From assembly GCF_020035535.1 (NCBI RefSeq), contig NZ_CP083350.1:1560501-1624500 (forward strand): a stretch of DNA of 64,000 nt, written 5' to 3'. Positions within the stretch are counted from its first letter, which is position 1. Each line of letters starts with the position of its first letter. The stretch comes from Ensifer adhaerens (GTDB lineage: Bacteria > Pseudomonadota > Alphaproteobacteria > Rhizobiales > Rhizobiaceae). Made by a program: the position numbers and the translations under genes. The notes under the pieces are model-generated. The model saw only the letters and a list, made by a program, of their open reading frames with translations. It was not told the origin of the DNA and ran no database searches. Positions 1 through 8,698 of this stretch are shown here, piece after piece.

Positions 1-185
1 CCTCGCTCAACGGCGGCTCGGGTACGATTCTCGGCGCCATCCTCGGCATGGCCCTGCTCTCGGTCGTAACCAGCTCGCTGATCCTGCTCGACGTCTCCGT
101 CTATTGGCAGGACATGATCAAGGGGTGCATTCTGCTCGCTGCCGTTTCCATCGACCACTTGCTGCACAAGCGGAAGGCCGCCTGA
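1..185 (+). CDS. Sugar ABC transporter permease, C-terminal end (partial)
   Basis: Only the last 60 or so codons are inside the window, in the frame that ends with TGA at 183-185. The residues read as the final membrane part of a RbsC/XylH-type permease: a glycine-rich start (NGGSGTILGAILGM), a hydrophobic segment, then YWQDMIKGCILLAAV and a basic tail. The pattern in which the permease re-enters the membrane just after YWQ is typical of the ribose-type ABC family. It probably imports the substrate for the catabolic operon that follows, since the SorC regulator starts 2 bases after its stop. Substrate cannot be read from this fragment. Confidence 0.8.
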   Translation, partial: SLNGGSGTILGAILGMALLSVVTSSLILLDVSVYWQDMIKGCILLAAVSIDHLLHKRKAA

Positions 186-187
186 CC

Positions 188-1198
188 ATGCCGATTGCCA
201 AATCCACTTTGTCCCCGGTTTCAGGCGCACGCGAAGAGCTCGTCGTCGCAAGGCAAATGCACCAGGCGCTGGTCCTGCATTTCCTCGAGGGGCTGACCCA
301 GTCGCAGATCGCCGACCGGCTCGGCATCTCGCAGCCGACCGTCAACCGGTTGATCAAGCGCGGCCGCCAGCTCGGCCTCGTTGAGATCAAGATCAAGTCG
401 CCGATCGAGCCCTTGGTCGATATGGAAGAGCAGTTGCTCGCGATCGGCGGCATCCGCCGGGCGATCGTCGTGCCGACGGTTTCCGACAACCAGCAGACCG
501 CCCTCCAGGCGGTCGGCGAGGCGGCGGCCCGGCTGTTGCTCGAAGAGATCGGTGACGGCGACACCATCTGCATCACCGGCGGCAAGGGCGTCAGCGCTGT
601 TGTTGCCGGGCTGCAGGCGCCGCGCCGCTTCGATGTCGAGGTAATCCCGGCGACCGGCTGCGTCCAGGGCAAGCATTATACGGATGTGAACCATGTCTCG
701 ACGCTGATGGCCGATCGGCTCGGCGGACGTTCCTTTCAGATCCACGCGCCGCTCTTTGCCGACAGCGCTGCCGAGCGGGCGATGCTGATCAACATGCGCT
801 CCGTGGCGGATGTCTTCGGGAGGGCGCGCGAGGCGAAGGTGGCGGTGGTCGGCATCGGTTCTATCCTTTCGGACGACTCGAGCTACTACGACCTGCATCC
901 GTCCTCGAGCACCGACCGGGCGGCGATCGAGCGCTCCGGCGCAAGCTGCGAACTGCTCGCCCATCTGCTCGATGATGAGGGACGTGTCTGTGACTACAGC
1001 CTCAACCGTTCGCTGGTGTCGCTGACGCTCGAGGAGTTCGCCTCGATCCCGACGAAGATCGGCGTGGCGAGCGGACCGAACAAGGCGGGCCCGATCCTCA
1101 GCGTCATGCGGGGACACCACCTCGATACGCTGGTGACGGACGAGGCGACCGGCGAGCGCGTGCTCGCCATGGCAAGCGAAAAGGGACTTCTGGCATGA
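188..1198 (+). CDS. SorC/DeoR-family sugar-responsive transcriptional regulator
   Basis: A 336-residue regulator. An N-terminal helix-turn-helix (about residues 30-65, with LTQSQIADRLGISQ and TVNRLIKRGRQLGL) precedes a SorC-type sugar-phosphate-binding domain, including TGGKGVSAVV and the C-terminal KIGVASGPNKAGPILSVM. The family senses phosphorylated sugars or polyols; EryD of the erythritol operon is a known member. The start at 188 is chosen because the family fold begins there, although the frame is open further upstream. The gene follows the permease by 2 bp and overlaps the next gene by ATGA, so it is probably part of the operon it controls. The effector is likely an intermediate of that pathway (inference). 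Confidence 0.88.
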   Translation: MPIAKSTLSPVSGAREELVVARQMHQALVLHFLEGLTQSQIADRLGISQPTVNRLIKRGRQLGLVEIKIKSPIEPLVDMEEQLLAIGGIRRAIVVPTVSDNQQTALQAVGEAAARLLLEEIGDGDTICITGGKGVSAVVAGLQAPRRFDVEVIPATGCVQGKHYTDVNHVSTLMADRLGGRSFQIHAPLFADSAAERAMLINMRSVADVFGRAREAKVAVVGIGSILSDDSSYYDLHPSSSTDRAAIERSGASCELLAHLLDDEGRVCDYSLNRSLVSLTLEEFASIPTKIGVASGPNKAGPILSVMRGHHLDTLVTDEATGERVLAMASEKGLLA

Positions 1199-2190
1199 AC
1201 GGGGATCAATTGATGCGGGAGATCGGCCGATCGGGCGTGAAGGCTTCGGCCGTCGGGCTCGGCACCTGGGCGATCGGCGGCTGGATGTGGGGCGGCACGG
1301 ACGAGCGGGAATCGATCGCGGCGATCCAGGCCTCGCTCGACGCCGGCGTGACGCTGATCGATACGGCGCCGGCCTATGGCCTCGGGCGTTCGGAAGAGAT
1401 CGTCGGCAAGGCCCTGGCCGGTCGCCGCGACAAGGCAATCATCGCCACCAAATGCGGGCTCGTCTGGCATACGGACAAGGGGCGGCACTTCTTCGATCAA
1501 GACGGCAAGCCTGTGCATCGCTACCTCGGCCGCGATGCCATCCATCATGAAGTCGAGCAGAGTCTGAAGCGGCTCGGCACCGACTATATCGACCTCTACA
1601 TCACCCATTGGCAGGATCCGACGACGCCGATCGAGGAAACGATGGCCGCACTCGAAGAGCTACGCCAGGCGGGAAAGATCAAGGCGATCGGCGCCAGCAA
1701 TGTCGGGCGCGGCGAGTTGGAGCAATACATCGCGATCGGCGGACTCGACGCGATCCAGGAGCGCTTCAGCATGATCGATCGCGAGATCGAGACGGATCTG
1801 CTGCCGCTGACACGGCGCAACGGTGTCGCCACGCTCAGCTATTCCTCGCTGGCGCTAGGTCTTCTCTCCGGCGGTATCGGACCGGAGCGGGTGTTTTCCG
1901 GCGATGACCAGCGGCGTGACAACCCGCGCTTCTCGGTCGGCAACCGTGAGAAGGTTGCGGCCTTTGCCGAAACGATCCGGCCGATCGCCGATAAGCATGG
2001 CGCGACGATCGCTCAGATCGTGATTGCCTGGACGCTTGCCCAGGAGGGGGTGACCTTTGCCCTTTGTGGCGCGCGCAATCCAGCACAGGCGCTCGACAAT
2101 GCCCGGGCCGGAACGATCCGGCTCGATGAGGACGACCGTTCGACAATCGACGCGTCGATCGCCGCGAAGCTGGCGAACATGGACAGGTAA
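1195..2190 (+). CDS. Aldo/keto reductase
   Basis: A 331-residue AKR of usual length. The four catalytic positions are visible: Asp56 and Tyr61 in DTAPAYGLGRSEE, Lys86 in IATKCG, and His138 in YITHWQD. The NADP-binding loop region near the C-terminus (ALCGARNPAQALDNA) is also typical. It would reduce a sugar aldehyde or ketone, or oxidise the matching alcohol, in the cytoplasm. The ATG at 1195 overlaps the regulator's stop (ATGA). An internal ATG at 1213, preceded by GGGGA, gives a start closer to many AKRs (MREIGRSG) and is a real alternative. It belongs to the same operon as the dehydrogenase and aldolase. The substrate is unknown. Confidence 0.9.
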   Translation: MNGDQLMREIGRSGVKASAVGLGTWAIGGWMWGGTDERESIAAIQASLDAGVTLIDTAPAYGLGRSEEIVGKALAGRRDKAIIATKCGLVWHTDKGRHFFDQDGKPVHRYLGRDAIHHEVEQSLKRLGTDYIDLYITHWQDPTTPIEETMAALEELRQAGKIKAIGASNVGRGELEQYIAIGGLDAIQERFSMIDREIETDLLPLTRRNGVATLSYSSLALGLLSGGIGPERVFSGDDQRRDNPRFSVGNREKVAAFAETIRPIADKHGATIAQIVIAWTLAQEGVTFALCGARNPAQALDNARAGTIRLDEDDRSTIDASIAAKLANMDR

Positions 2191-2202
2191 CGGGCTGGCA
2201 TC

Positions 2203-3951
2203 ATGAACCGTGAAGAGATTTTCAACGGGCTCGCCGAGAGCCCGAAGGTGGACGTGTGCGTCCTCGGCGGCGGCATCAACGGCCTCAGCGTCTTTCGCGA
2301 GCTGGCGCTGCAAGGCGTCAATGTGTTGCTCGTCGAGAAGCACGACTACTGTTCGGGTGCTAGTGCGGCGCTGTCGCGCATGGTGCATGGCGGCCTTCGC
2401 TATCTCGAAAACGGCGAGTTCAGCCTGGTCAGGGAATCGCTGGTCGAGCGTGACCGGCTGCTGAAGAACGCGCCGCACTACGTGGCACCGCTGCCGACCA
2501 CGGTGCCGATCTTCGATATCTTCTCGGGGCTTGCCAATGGCGCCGTCCGCTTCCTGGGTCTGACGCGCCGCCCGAGCCGCCGCGGCGCTGTCGCAGTCAA
2601 GCTGGGGCTCAGCATCTACGATTTCCTGACGCGCAAACGCGCGTTGATGCCGAAGCATGCCTTTCGCGGGCGACGCGCCACGCTTTCCCGCTGGCCGGCG
2701 CTCAATCCCGACATCAAGAGTTCCGCCACCTATTACGACGCCTGGGTCAGCCAGCCGGAACGTCTCGGCATCGAGCTGTTGAAGGACGGGCTTGCCGCCG
2801 GTTCTCACGCCCAGGCGCTAAACTACGCCGAACTGACGCTGGCCGCACCCGGACGCTACGAACTGAAGGACGATGTCACCGGCGCGGTCGCTGCGATCGA
2901 GCCCGGCCTCATCATCAACGCCACCGGCGGCTGGATCGATATCGCCAACGGCGCACTGTTTCCCGCAACGTCGAAGCCGGCCCCGTTGATGGGCGGCACC
3001 AAGGGCTCGCATCTGATCATCGACAATGCCGAGCTGATGGACGCGCTCGACGGCCACATGATTTATTACGAGAACGAGGATGGCCGCATCTGCATCCTCT
3101 TTCCCTATCTCGGCAAGGTGCTGGTGGGCTCAACGGACATTCGTGTCGATGATCCCGAAACCGTGCGCTGCGAAGCCGACGAGCGCGACTACATCCTGCA
3201 GTCGCTCGCCTTCGTTCTGCCAGACATCCGCGTCCGGCCGGAAGAGGTGGTGTTCCAGTTCTCGGGCGTACGGCCGCTGCCGGCGAGCCAGGACAGCTTC
3301 ACCGGTCGCATCCCGCGCGACCATTTCTGCACCTTCGTGGAGAGTGTTGAGGGCGGTCCGCCGGTGCTCTGCATGATCGGCGGCAAATGGACGACGTTCC
3401 GCTCCTTCGGCGAAATGGCGGCCGACCTCACCCTGGAACGGCTCGGAAAACAGCGCCATGTCAGCACTGGAGAACGTGCCATCGGTGGCGGGCAAGACTA
3501 TCCCTCCGTTCGCGACCGATGGGTCGATGATGTTGCGGCAGCCACCGGGCTTTCGCGGGAGCGCATGCAAGTGCTTTTCGTCCGCTATGGAACGGGCGCC
3601 CGAGACGTTGCCGATCTCATCGCCGCCGGCGCTGACCATGCCTTGCCGCATCCGGATTACTCCGCGCGCGAGCTGCAATACCTGATCCGCAGCGAAGCCG
3701 TCGAACATCTCGAGGACCTGCTGCTGCGCCGCACGACGCTGGCAATCACCGGCGAGCTCTCGCTCGACATGGTGGATGCGGTGCTCGCCTTGCTTGCCAT
3801 CGAAAAGCAATGGTCGCCGCCGCGTGTCGCGGTCGAACGTAAGCGATTTCTTGCCCTTCTCGTCGAGCGCCATGGCGTCGACGAGGAAACCCTATCCGTA
3901 CGGAACGAACAAAGGAGTGCATTATGCGAAACAACAGCAAGGTCCGGATGA
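2203..3951 (+). CDS. FAD-dependent glycerol-3-phosphate/polyol-phosphate dehydrogenase (GlpD/EryB-like)
   Basis: A 582-residue flavoprotein with a FAD Rossmann motif near residues 17-45 (VCVLGGGINGLS). The DAO signature SRMVHGGLRYLENGEF and a C-terminal helical DAO_C-type domain match the GlpD/EryB family. Such enzymes oxidise glycerol 3-phosphate or a polyol phosphate to the keto phosphate and pass electrons to quinone at the membrane. It lies between a reductase and an aldolase, in an operon with a FGGY kinase. That suits either a polyol-phosphate substrate, as in erythritol breakdown, or removal of glycerol 3-phosphate. The 3' end overlaps the aldolase gene by 28 bp, so the two are translationally linked. 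Exact substrate is inferred, not visible. Confidence 0.85.
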   Translation: MNREEIFNGLAESPKVDVCVLGGGINGLSVFRELALQGVNVLLVEKHDYCSGASAALSRMVHGGLRYLENGEFSLVRESLVERDRLLKNAPHYVAPLPTTVPIFDIFSGLANGAVRFLGLTRRPSRRGAVAVKLGLSIYDFLTRKRALMPKHAFRGRRATLSRWPALNPDIKSSATYYDAWVSQPERLGIELLKDGLAAGSHAQALNYAELTLAAPGRYELKDDVTGAVAAIEPGLIINATGGWIDIANGALFPATSKPAPLMGGTKGSHLIIDNAELMDALDGHMIYYENEDGRICILFPYLGKVLVGSTDIRVDDPETVRCEADERDYILQSLAFVLPDIRVRPEEVVFQFSGVRPLPASQDSFTGRIPRDHFCTFVESVEGGPPVLCMIGGKWTTFRSFGEMAADLTLERLGKQRHVSTGERAIGGGQDYPSVRDRWVDDVAAATGLSRERMQVLFVRYGTGARDVADLIAAGADHALPHPDYSARELQYLIRSEAVEHLEDLLLRRTTLAITGELSLDMVDAVLALLAIEKQWSPPRVAVERKRFLALLVERHGVDEETLSVRNEQRSALCETTARSG

Positions 3952-4766
3952 ACCGTCTGTTCGGCGGTGGACGTTGCCTCGACGTCGCGATCGATCATGG
4001 CGTCTGCAACGAACCATCCTTCCTCAATGGTCTTGAAGACATGTCAGCCGTGGTCAAGGCGCTGGTCGCGGCCGCACCGGATGCGATCCAGATGAATTTT
4101 GGCCAGGCGGATCTGTTGCAGGAGGTGCCGGGCAAGGACAAGCCGGCGTTGGTCATGCGTCTCGACATGGGCAACCCCTATAACCGCATCCGCCACCGGC
4201 ACATGTGGGCCGTGTTGCAGAACGAGGCCGAACCGTTGATCGGCGCGCTGGCGATGGACACGGCCTGCGTCGTCGTCAACCTCTTCATGCTGCCGGACGA
4301 GCCCGATCTCTTCCGCCAATGCGTCGCCAACATCTCGCGCGTGCGGGCCGATTGCGACAAGTACGGCATGCCGTTGATGATCGAGCCGCTGGTGATGCAG
4401 CCGGTGACCGAGCATGGCGGCTATATGGTCGATGGCGATGCCGAGAAGATCGTGACGCTGACCCGGCTTGCGCGCGAGATGGGCGCTGACATCGTCAAGG
4501 CGGACCCGACCACTAATGCCGAGGATTTCCACCGGGTCGTCGAGGCGGCGCGTTGCCCGGTTCTGGTGCGCGGCGGCGGCAAGGAGGACTTGCGTAACGT
4601 CTTCGACAAGTCTGCGGCCTTGATGCGCCAGGGCGCAATGGGCATGGTCTATGGACGCAACATCTACCAGCACGCCAATCCGAGCGCTGTCGTGCGCGGG
4701 CTGATGGCGATCATCCATGAGGATGCCGGTGGCGAGGAAGCTTACGCGCTTTATCAGCGCGGTTGA
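3924..4766 (+). CDS. DhnA-type class I aldolase (DeoC/FbaB/LsrF family)
   Basis: A 280-residue TIM-barrel aldolase. LDVAIDHGVCNEP near the N-terminus, LMIEPLV in the middle, DIVKADPTTN carrying the likely Schiff-base Lys, and VLVRGGGK followed by GAMGMVYGRNIYQH are the blocks of the DhnA/FbaB/LsrF group. These enzymes cleave or transfer ketose or keto phosphates, usually releasing DHAP or a short aldehyde. The start ATG at 3924 has a strong AAAGGAG ribosome-binding site inside the end of the preceding gene. With the kinase and the FAD dehydrogenase it suggests: phosphorylate, oxidise, split (inference). LsrF itself acts on an AI-2 product, but no lsr importer or LsrK/LsrR-like gene is seen in the window. 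Confidence 0.87.
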   Translation: MRNNSKVRMNRLFGGGRCLDVAIDHGVCNEPSFLNGLEDMSAVVKALVAAAPDAIQMNFGQADLLQEVPGKDKPALVMRLDMGNPYNRIRHRHMWAVLQNEAEPLIGALAMDTACVVVNLFMLPDEPDLFRQCVANISRVRADCDKYGMPLMIEPLVMQPVTEHGGYMVDGDAEKIVTLTRLAREMGADIVKADPTTNAEDFHRVVEAARCPVLVRGGGKEDLRNVFDKSAALMRQGAMGMVYGRNIYQHANPSAVVRGLMAIIHEDAGGEEAYALYQRG

Positions 4767-4888
4767 TATCGCCGGTCGGCATCGCGCTTTAGAAGCAGCG
4801 ATGGCCTGGTACGAAAGGAAACGCTGCCGCTGCGAGAACGTCGGCGGCGTTTCAGCGAATGGATGAGGACCTTGGGAGGGGTTCACCT

Positions 4889-6418
4889 ATGAGAGAGTAT
4901 CTGCTCGGCATCGACGTCGGAAACACCGTGATCAAGGCGGTGATTTTCGATCGCACCGGCAACGAGATCGCGATGGCAGCAGAGGAGGGGCACAGCCATG
5001 TGCCGACGCCGGGCCATGTCGAACGCGGGCTCGGCGAGCTCTGGAGCCACGCGAAGGTGGTGATCCGTGCCTGCATCGAACGTGCTGGAATCAATGCGAG
5101 CGAGATCGTGGCGATCGGGTGCGCCGGCCATGGCAATGGCCTTTATGCGCTGGACCGCGACGGCGAACCGCTCCTCGGCATCCAGTCGCTCGATACCCGC
5201 GCGGCCGGCCTCGTCGAAGAGTGGCAGGCGGAAGGCGTCGCCGATCGGACCTACCCGATCGCTGGGCAGCGGCCCTGGCCGTCGCAGACCCCGACGCTGC
5301 TTGCCTGGTTGAAGCGCCATCGCCCGGAACAGTTTTCGAAGATCGGCGCGGTCTTTCTCTGCAAGGACTTCGTTGTCAATCGCCTAACAGGCGCACGCGT
5401 CAGCGACGTTTCGGATATGAGCGGCGCAGGCCTGCTCGACGTTGCCGGCCGTCGCTATGATGCGGCGCTGATGAAAGCTTACGGTCTCGGCGATTGCATG
5501 GGCCTGCTGCCGGATCTTGCCGAGAGCGCCGATGTCGTCGGCCGGGTTAGCCAAGAGGCGGCAATTGAGACCGGGTTGGCCGCGGGCACGCCCGTCGTCG
5601 GCGGTCTCTTCGATGTGGTGGCCTCGGCAATCGGCTCGGGCGTCACCCGCACGGGTGCGGCGTCGATCATCGCCGGCACATGGAGCATCAACCAAGTCAT
5701 CATCGATCAGCCGGATCTGAGCAATCCGATCTTCATGTTCTCGACCTTCGATCGAGACCGCTACATGGCGATCGAGGCAAGTGCGACGTCGGCCGCCAAT
5801 CTCGAATGGCTGGTGCGAGAGCTTTTTCCGCATGACGGCAGCGATGGCCGCTCGCCCTTCGACCTTTGCTGCCAGCTGGCGGCTGAGATCGAGCCGGCTG
5901 CGAACGATCCGGTTTACCACCCGTTTCTCTACGGCGCGCAGCAGGACGGCAATGCCCGGGCGGGCTTCTACGGCGTTGCCGGCTGGCACACCAAGGGGCA
6001 TCTGGTCCGCGCCGTCCTCGAAGGCGTCGCCTTCGGCCATCGCCAGCATATCGCGACGCTACGCGCAGCCGGGGCACGCTTCGATGAGGCGGTGCTTTCG
6101 GGCGGCGGGTCGCGCAGCCAGATCTGGCCACAAATCTTTGCCGATGTGCTTGATGTACCGGTGACTGTCGCGCGCTCGCGGGAGACGGGCGCGCTCGGCG
6201 CAGCGATCACGGCGGGTGCGGGCATCGGCCTCTTTGCCGACATCTCTGCGGGCGCTGTGGCGATGGTCAGGACCGAGCGCCACTACCGGCCGAACCCGGC
6301 GCTTGCCGCGCACTACGACAGGCGCTTTACGCTTTATGGCGAGATCGCCGCCGCCATGGCGCCGATCTGGCGGCGGCTGGCAACGCCTGAACCCCTGGCG
6401 CGGGAAGCGGCGGAGTGA
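4889..6418 (+). CDS. FGGY-family carbohydrate kinase
   Basis: A 509-residue kinase with both actin-like ATPase lobes. The N-terminal phosphate-binding strand is LLGIDVGNTVIKAVIFD, and the C-terminal lobe has EGVAFGHRQHI and the adenosine-binding VLSGGGSRSQIWPQIFADV. It phosphorylates a sugar or polyol with ATP as the first committed step of catabolism. The size matches EryA/xylulokinase relatives. The start at 4889 is preferred over an upstream in-frame ATG because GGAGGG sits 8 bases before it. It lies 122 bp after the aldolase, still on the same strand, with no obvious terminator between. The substrate is unassigned; together with the SorC regulator and the EryB-like enzyme a polyol or ketose is likely. 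Confidence 0.88.
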   Translation: MREYLLGIDVGNTVIKAVIFDRTGNEIAMAAEEGHSHVPTPGHVERGLGELWSHAKVVIRACIERAGINASEIVAIGCAGHGNGLYALDRDGEPLLGIQSLDTRAAGLVEEWQAEGVADRTYPIAGQRPWPSQTPTLLAWLKRHRPEQFSKIGAVFLCKDFVVNRLTGARVSDVSDMSGAGLLDVAGRRYDAALMKAYGLGDCMGLLPDLAESADVVGRVSQEAAIETGLAAGTPVVGGLFDVVASAIGSGVTRTGAASIIAGTWSINQVIIDQPDLSNPIFMFSTFDRDRYMAIEASATSAANLEWLVRELFPHDGSDGRSPFDLCCQLAAEIEPAANDPVYHPFLYGAQQDGNARAGFYGVAGWHTKGHLVRAVLEGVAFGHRQHIATLRAAGARFDEAVLSGGGSRSQIWPQIFADVLDVPVTVARSRETGALGAAITAGAGIGLFADISAGAVAMVRTERHYRPNPALAAHYDRRFTLYGEIAAAMAPIWRRLATPEPLAREAAE

Positions 6419-6424
6419 TGGTTT

Positions 6425-6462
6425 GCCGAAAGCGGGCCTGCAATTGCAAGTCCGCTTTCGGC
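6425..6462 (+). terminator. Hairpin closing the kinase operon
   Basis: A perfect 11-bp inverted repeat, GCCGAAAGCGG and CCGCTTTCGGC, begins 7 bp after the kinase stop with a 16-base loop. There is no clear T-tract, so it may work as a processing or stabilising hairpin rather than a strict intrinsic terminator. Confidence 0.6.
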
Positions 6463-6525
6463 CAGACTGTTGGCTTATCGGGAGTGTCGCTGGGAGGGCA
6501 ACGCCTCGGCAAGCCGAAGCCGCCG

Positions 6526-7152
6526 TCAGAAGCGCATGTTGATGCCGGCCTTGATGACGTGGCTGTTGATGTCCTTCTCACTGGAGCCTGAAACGGTGCT
6601 GGTGCGGACATCCGGCGTCGTGACGTAGTTGTATTCGAGCTTGGCCGAGAGGCCGCCCGCAAAGGCCTGTTCAACGCCGGCGCCGAGCAGGTAGCCGCCC
6701 TTGAAGCCGACGTCGTTCTGAACGCCGCCGCCCTTCTTGTAGCTGGTCATGGCATAGCCTGCTGTGCCGTAGACCAGCGTCTGGTCGAAGGTCAGGCCGG
6801 CCTTCGCCTTGATTGCGCCGCGCCACTTTTCCTTGAGCTTGCCGCCGTTGACCTTTTGCTCGGTGTCACCGAGATAGGAACCCTCGATTTCCGCACCGAC
6901 GATGCCGGGACCGGCCTGCATGTTGTAGCCGGCCTGGACGCCGAGCGCGACGCCGTTGCGATCGGCGAAGGGATTGGGGCTGCCGGTGAAGCCGAGACCG
7001 CCATGCGCGCCGACATAGGCGCCGCTCCAGCTAAAGGCTGGCGGATCCTGATAATCGGGCGCAGAGAAGTCGGCCGCATGGGACTGCTGTGCGCCAAGGA
7101 CGGTGAGCAGGGTGAGACTGGACCAGATCGAAAACTTGCTGAAATGCCGCAT
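6526..7152 (-). CDS. Omp25/31-type outer membrane beta-barrel protein
   Basis: A 208-residue exported protein. A signal peptide with a basic start and hydrophobic core ends at QQSHAADFS (probable cleavage after HAA). The mature part has alternating strands such as WSGAYVGAHGGLGF, YGTAGYAM and SAKLEYNYV, and ends in Phe (IKAGINMRF), the usual insertion signal of a barrel. This matches the rhizobial RopB/Omp25/Omp31 group of small eight-strand barrels, which have structural roles in the outer membrane. GGAG precedes the ATG. It lies downstream of a two-component pair on the same strand, but 208 bp of AT-rich DNA separates them, so it probably has its own promoter. Confidence 0.88.
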   Translation of the reverse strand: MRHFSKFSIWSSLTLLTVLGAQQSHAADFSAPDYQDPPAFSWSGAYVGAHGGLGFTGSPNPFADRNGVALGVQAGYNMQAGPGIVGAEIEGSYLGDTEQKVNGGKLKEKWRGAIKAKAGLTFDQTLVYGTAGYAMTSYKKGGGVQNDVGFKGGYLLGAGVEQAFAGGLSAKLEYNYVTTPDVRTSTVSGSSEKDINSHVIKAGINMRF

Positions 7153-7360
7153 GATGTTGCTCCGTGGATTGGATAGGGCGCCCTTCTCGGCGCTTTCGTT
7201 CTCCCGTTTCGCGTCTCGTGCCGGGTAGCGCGGTCGCGAACCTTGGAAGATGCCCGTCCTTTGTCGGCTCCACGGATTGCGTCAACATTGCACAAATTAA
7301 CTAAGTTGCTGATTTTACTATTAATTATATGTTAACCACGTTCTTCCACACCGGACCCGC

Positions 7361-8698
7361 CTACGCCGCAGGCAGGTTGATGCGGAAGCAGGCGCCGCCC
7401 GAGGGCTCATCGACGACGGAGATATGTCCCTTGTGGCGACCGATGATCTCGCTCACCAGATGCAGGCCGAGGCCCGCACCATGGTCGCGCGGCTGCAGGC
7501 GGTGAAACGGCTCGAAGATCCGCTCGCGCTCGCGTTCCGGAATACCGGGACCTTCATCAGTGACTTCGATCACGCCGCCGCGTTCGACGCGGATGGTGAT
7601 GAGGCCGCCGGCATGTTCGATGGCATTGCGCACGAGGTTGGTGACGGCGCGCTCGATGGCGCCGGCGTCGCCGCGCACGAGCGCCTGGTCGACGCCCGGT
7701 GCGAAGGAAATCTCACAACCGGCCGAAAGCGCGAGTGGCGCCAGATCGGCGGCCACGTCGCGGCAGAGCGATACCAGGTCGAGCGAGACGAAGTCCGCGC
7801 CGTCGCGATCGATCCGCTCCAGGTCCAGCAACTGTTCCGCAAGTCCGGCGATCCGATTGGAATCGATCAGCAGGCGGTTTCTGAGCGGCCCGGCGTCCAT
7901 GCTTTCAAGCCGCGTCTGCAGGATGGCGACCGGCGTACGGAGTTCATGTGCCGCATCCAGAATGAAGCGCTGCCGCCGTTCGTATCCCTCGTCCAGTCGC
8001 TGCAGCGCGCCGTTGAATGCCTCGACGAGCGGACGCACTTCGCCGGGAACCCGGTGATCGGGCAGCCGGGCGCCACGGCGATCGACGTCGATCTTCTTGG
8101 CCTGATCGACCATGTCGGCGAGGCCGGCAAAGGCGCGCCGGACGATGATCGGGATGGCAAGGGCGGGGATCAGCACGACGATCAGCACGATCGGAAGCAG
8201 CAGAAGGTTGGCCAGCAGGAAGACCGCGAAGGATGCGCTCCAGAGCCGGCCGCCGCCCGCGAGCACCGTAAAGGTTCCGTCTTCCGTAGTCACCGAGCGC
8301 ACGATCGACGAGAGGGTGTAGGGCTCGACGCTATCCCGCATGTCGCCAAAGGCGATCCGATCCAGATGTTCGCCAATGCTGTTATAGGCGTCCGGCACGG
8401 GACCGCTGCGGATCATGGCGCCCCGTGCGTCTCTCGCGACGAACCAGAAATCAGGAGAATCGGCTCGCATGGCGAGCAACTGTGGTGTTTCGACCAGCGT
8501 CAGCCCGCCCGCGGGTTGCGAGCGGATCGCGCCGGCCGCGACCGACGCTGCGTCGGCATCGAGGAACTTTCCGCCGAGATCGGCGCGGGTCAGCAAGGCC
8601 ATGAAGCCGGCAATGACCGCCATCAGCAGCAGCACCTGAAAGGTGAGGATCTGCCAGATCAGGCGCTTCTTCAACGAGTTGACCGAAGACGTGCTCAT
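7361..8698 (-). CDS. Two-component sensor histidine kinase (HAMP, HisKA, HATPase)
   Basis: A 445-residue membrane kinase. It has one N-terminal membrane segment (about 15-37), a short periplasmic sensor part, a second membrane stretch around FLLANLLLLPIVLIVVLIPA, and a HAMP-like linker. The phosphoacceptor box AAHELRTPVA lies near residue 250. The ATPase domain shows the N box (LVRNAIEHAGG), the G1 box (DEGPGIPERERERIFEP) and the G2 box (GAGLGLHLV). Its ATG overlaps the stop of the response-regulator gene by four bases, so the two are co-translated. The stimulus is not evident; the nearest downstream gene encodes an outer-membrane protein, a conceivable target but not shown. Confidence 0.92.
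   Translation of the reverse strand: MSTSSVNSLKKRLIWQILTFQVLLLMAVIAGFMALLTRADLGGKFLDADAASVAAGAIRSQPAGGLTLVETPQLLAMRADSPDFWFVARDARGAMIRSGPVPDAYNSIGEHLDRIAFGDMRDSVEPYTLSSIVRSVTTEDGTFTVLAGGGRLWSASFAVFLLANLLLLPIVLIVVLIPALAIPIIVRRAFAGLADMVDQAKKIDVDRRGARLPDHRVPGEVRPLVEAFNGALQRLDEGYERRQRFILDAAHELRTPVAILQTRLESMDAGPLRNRLLIDSNRIAGLAEQLLDLERIDRDGADFVSLDLVSLCRDVAADLAPLALSAGCEISFAPGVDQALVRGDAGAIERAVTNLVRNAIEHAGGLITIRVERGGVIEVTDEGPGIPERERERIFEPFHRLQPRDHGAGLGLHLVSEIIGRHKGHISVVDEPSGGACFRINLPAA

Noticed and set aside
3924..4766. Aldolase as LsrF of an AI-2 system
   Set aside because: No LsrK-, LsrR- or LsrG-like genes and no AI-2 importer are recognised around it; the SorC regulator and FGGY kinase only superficially resemble that operon.
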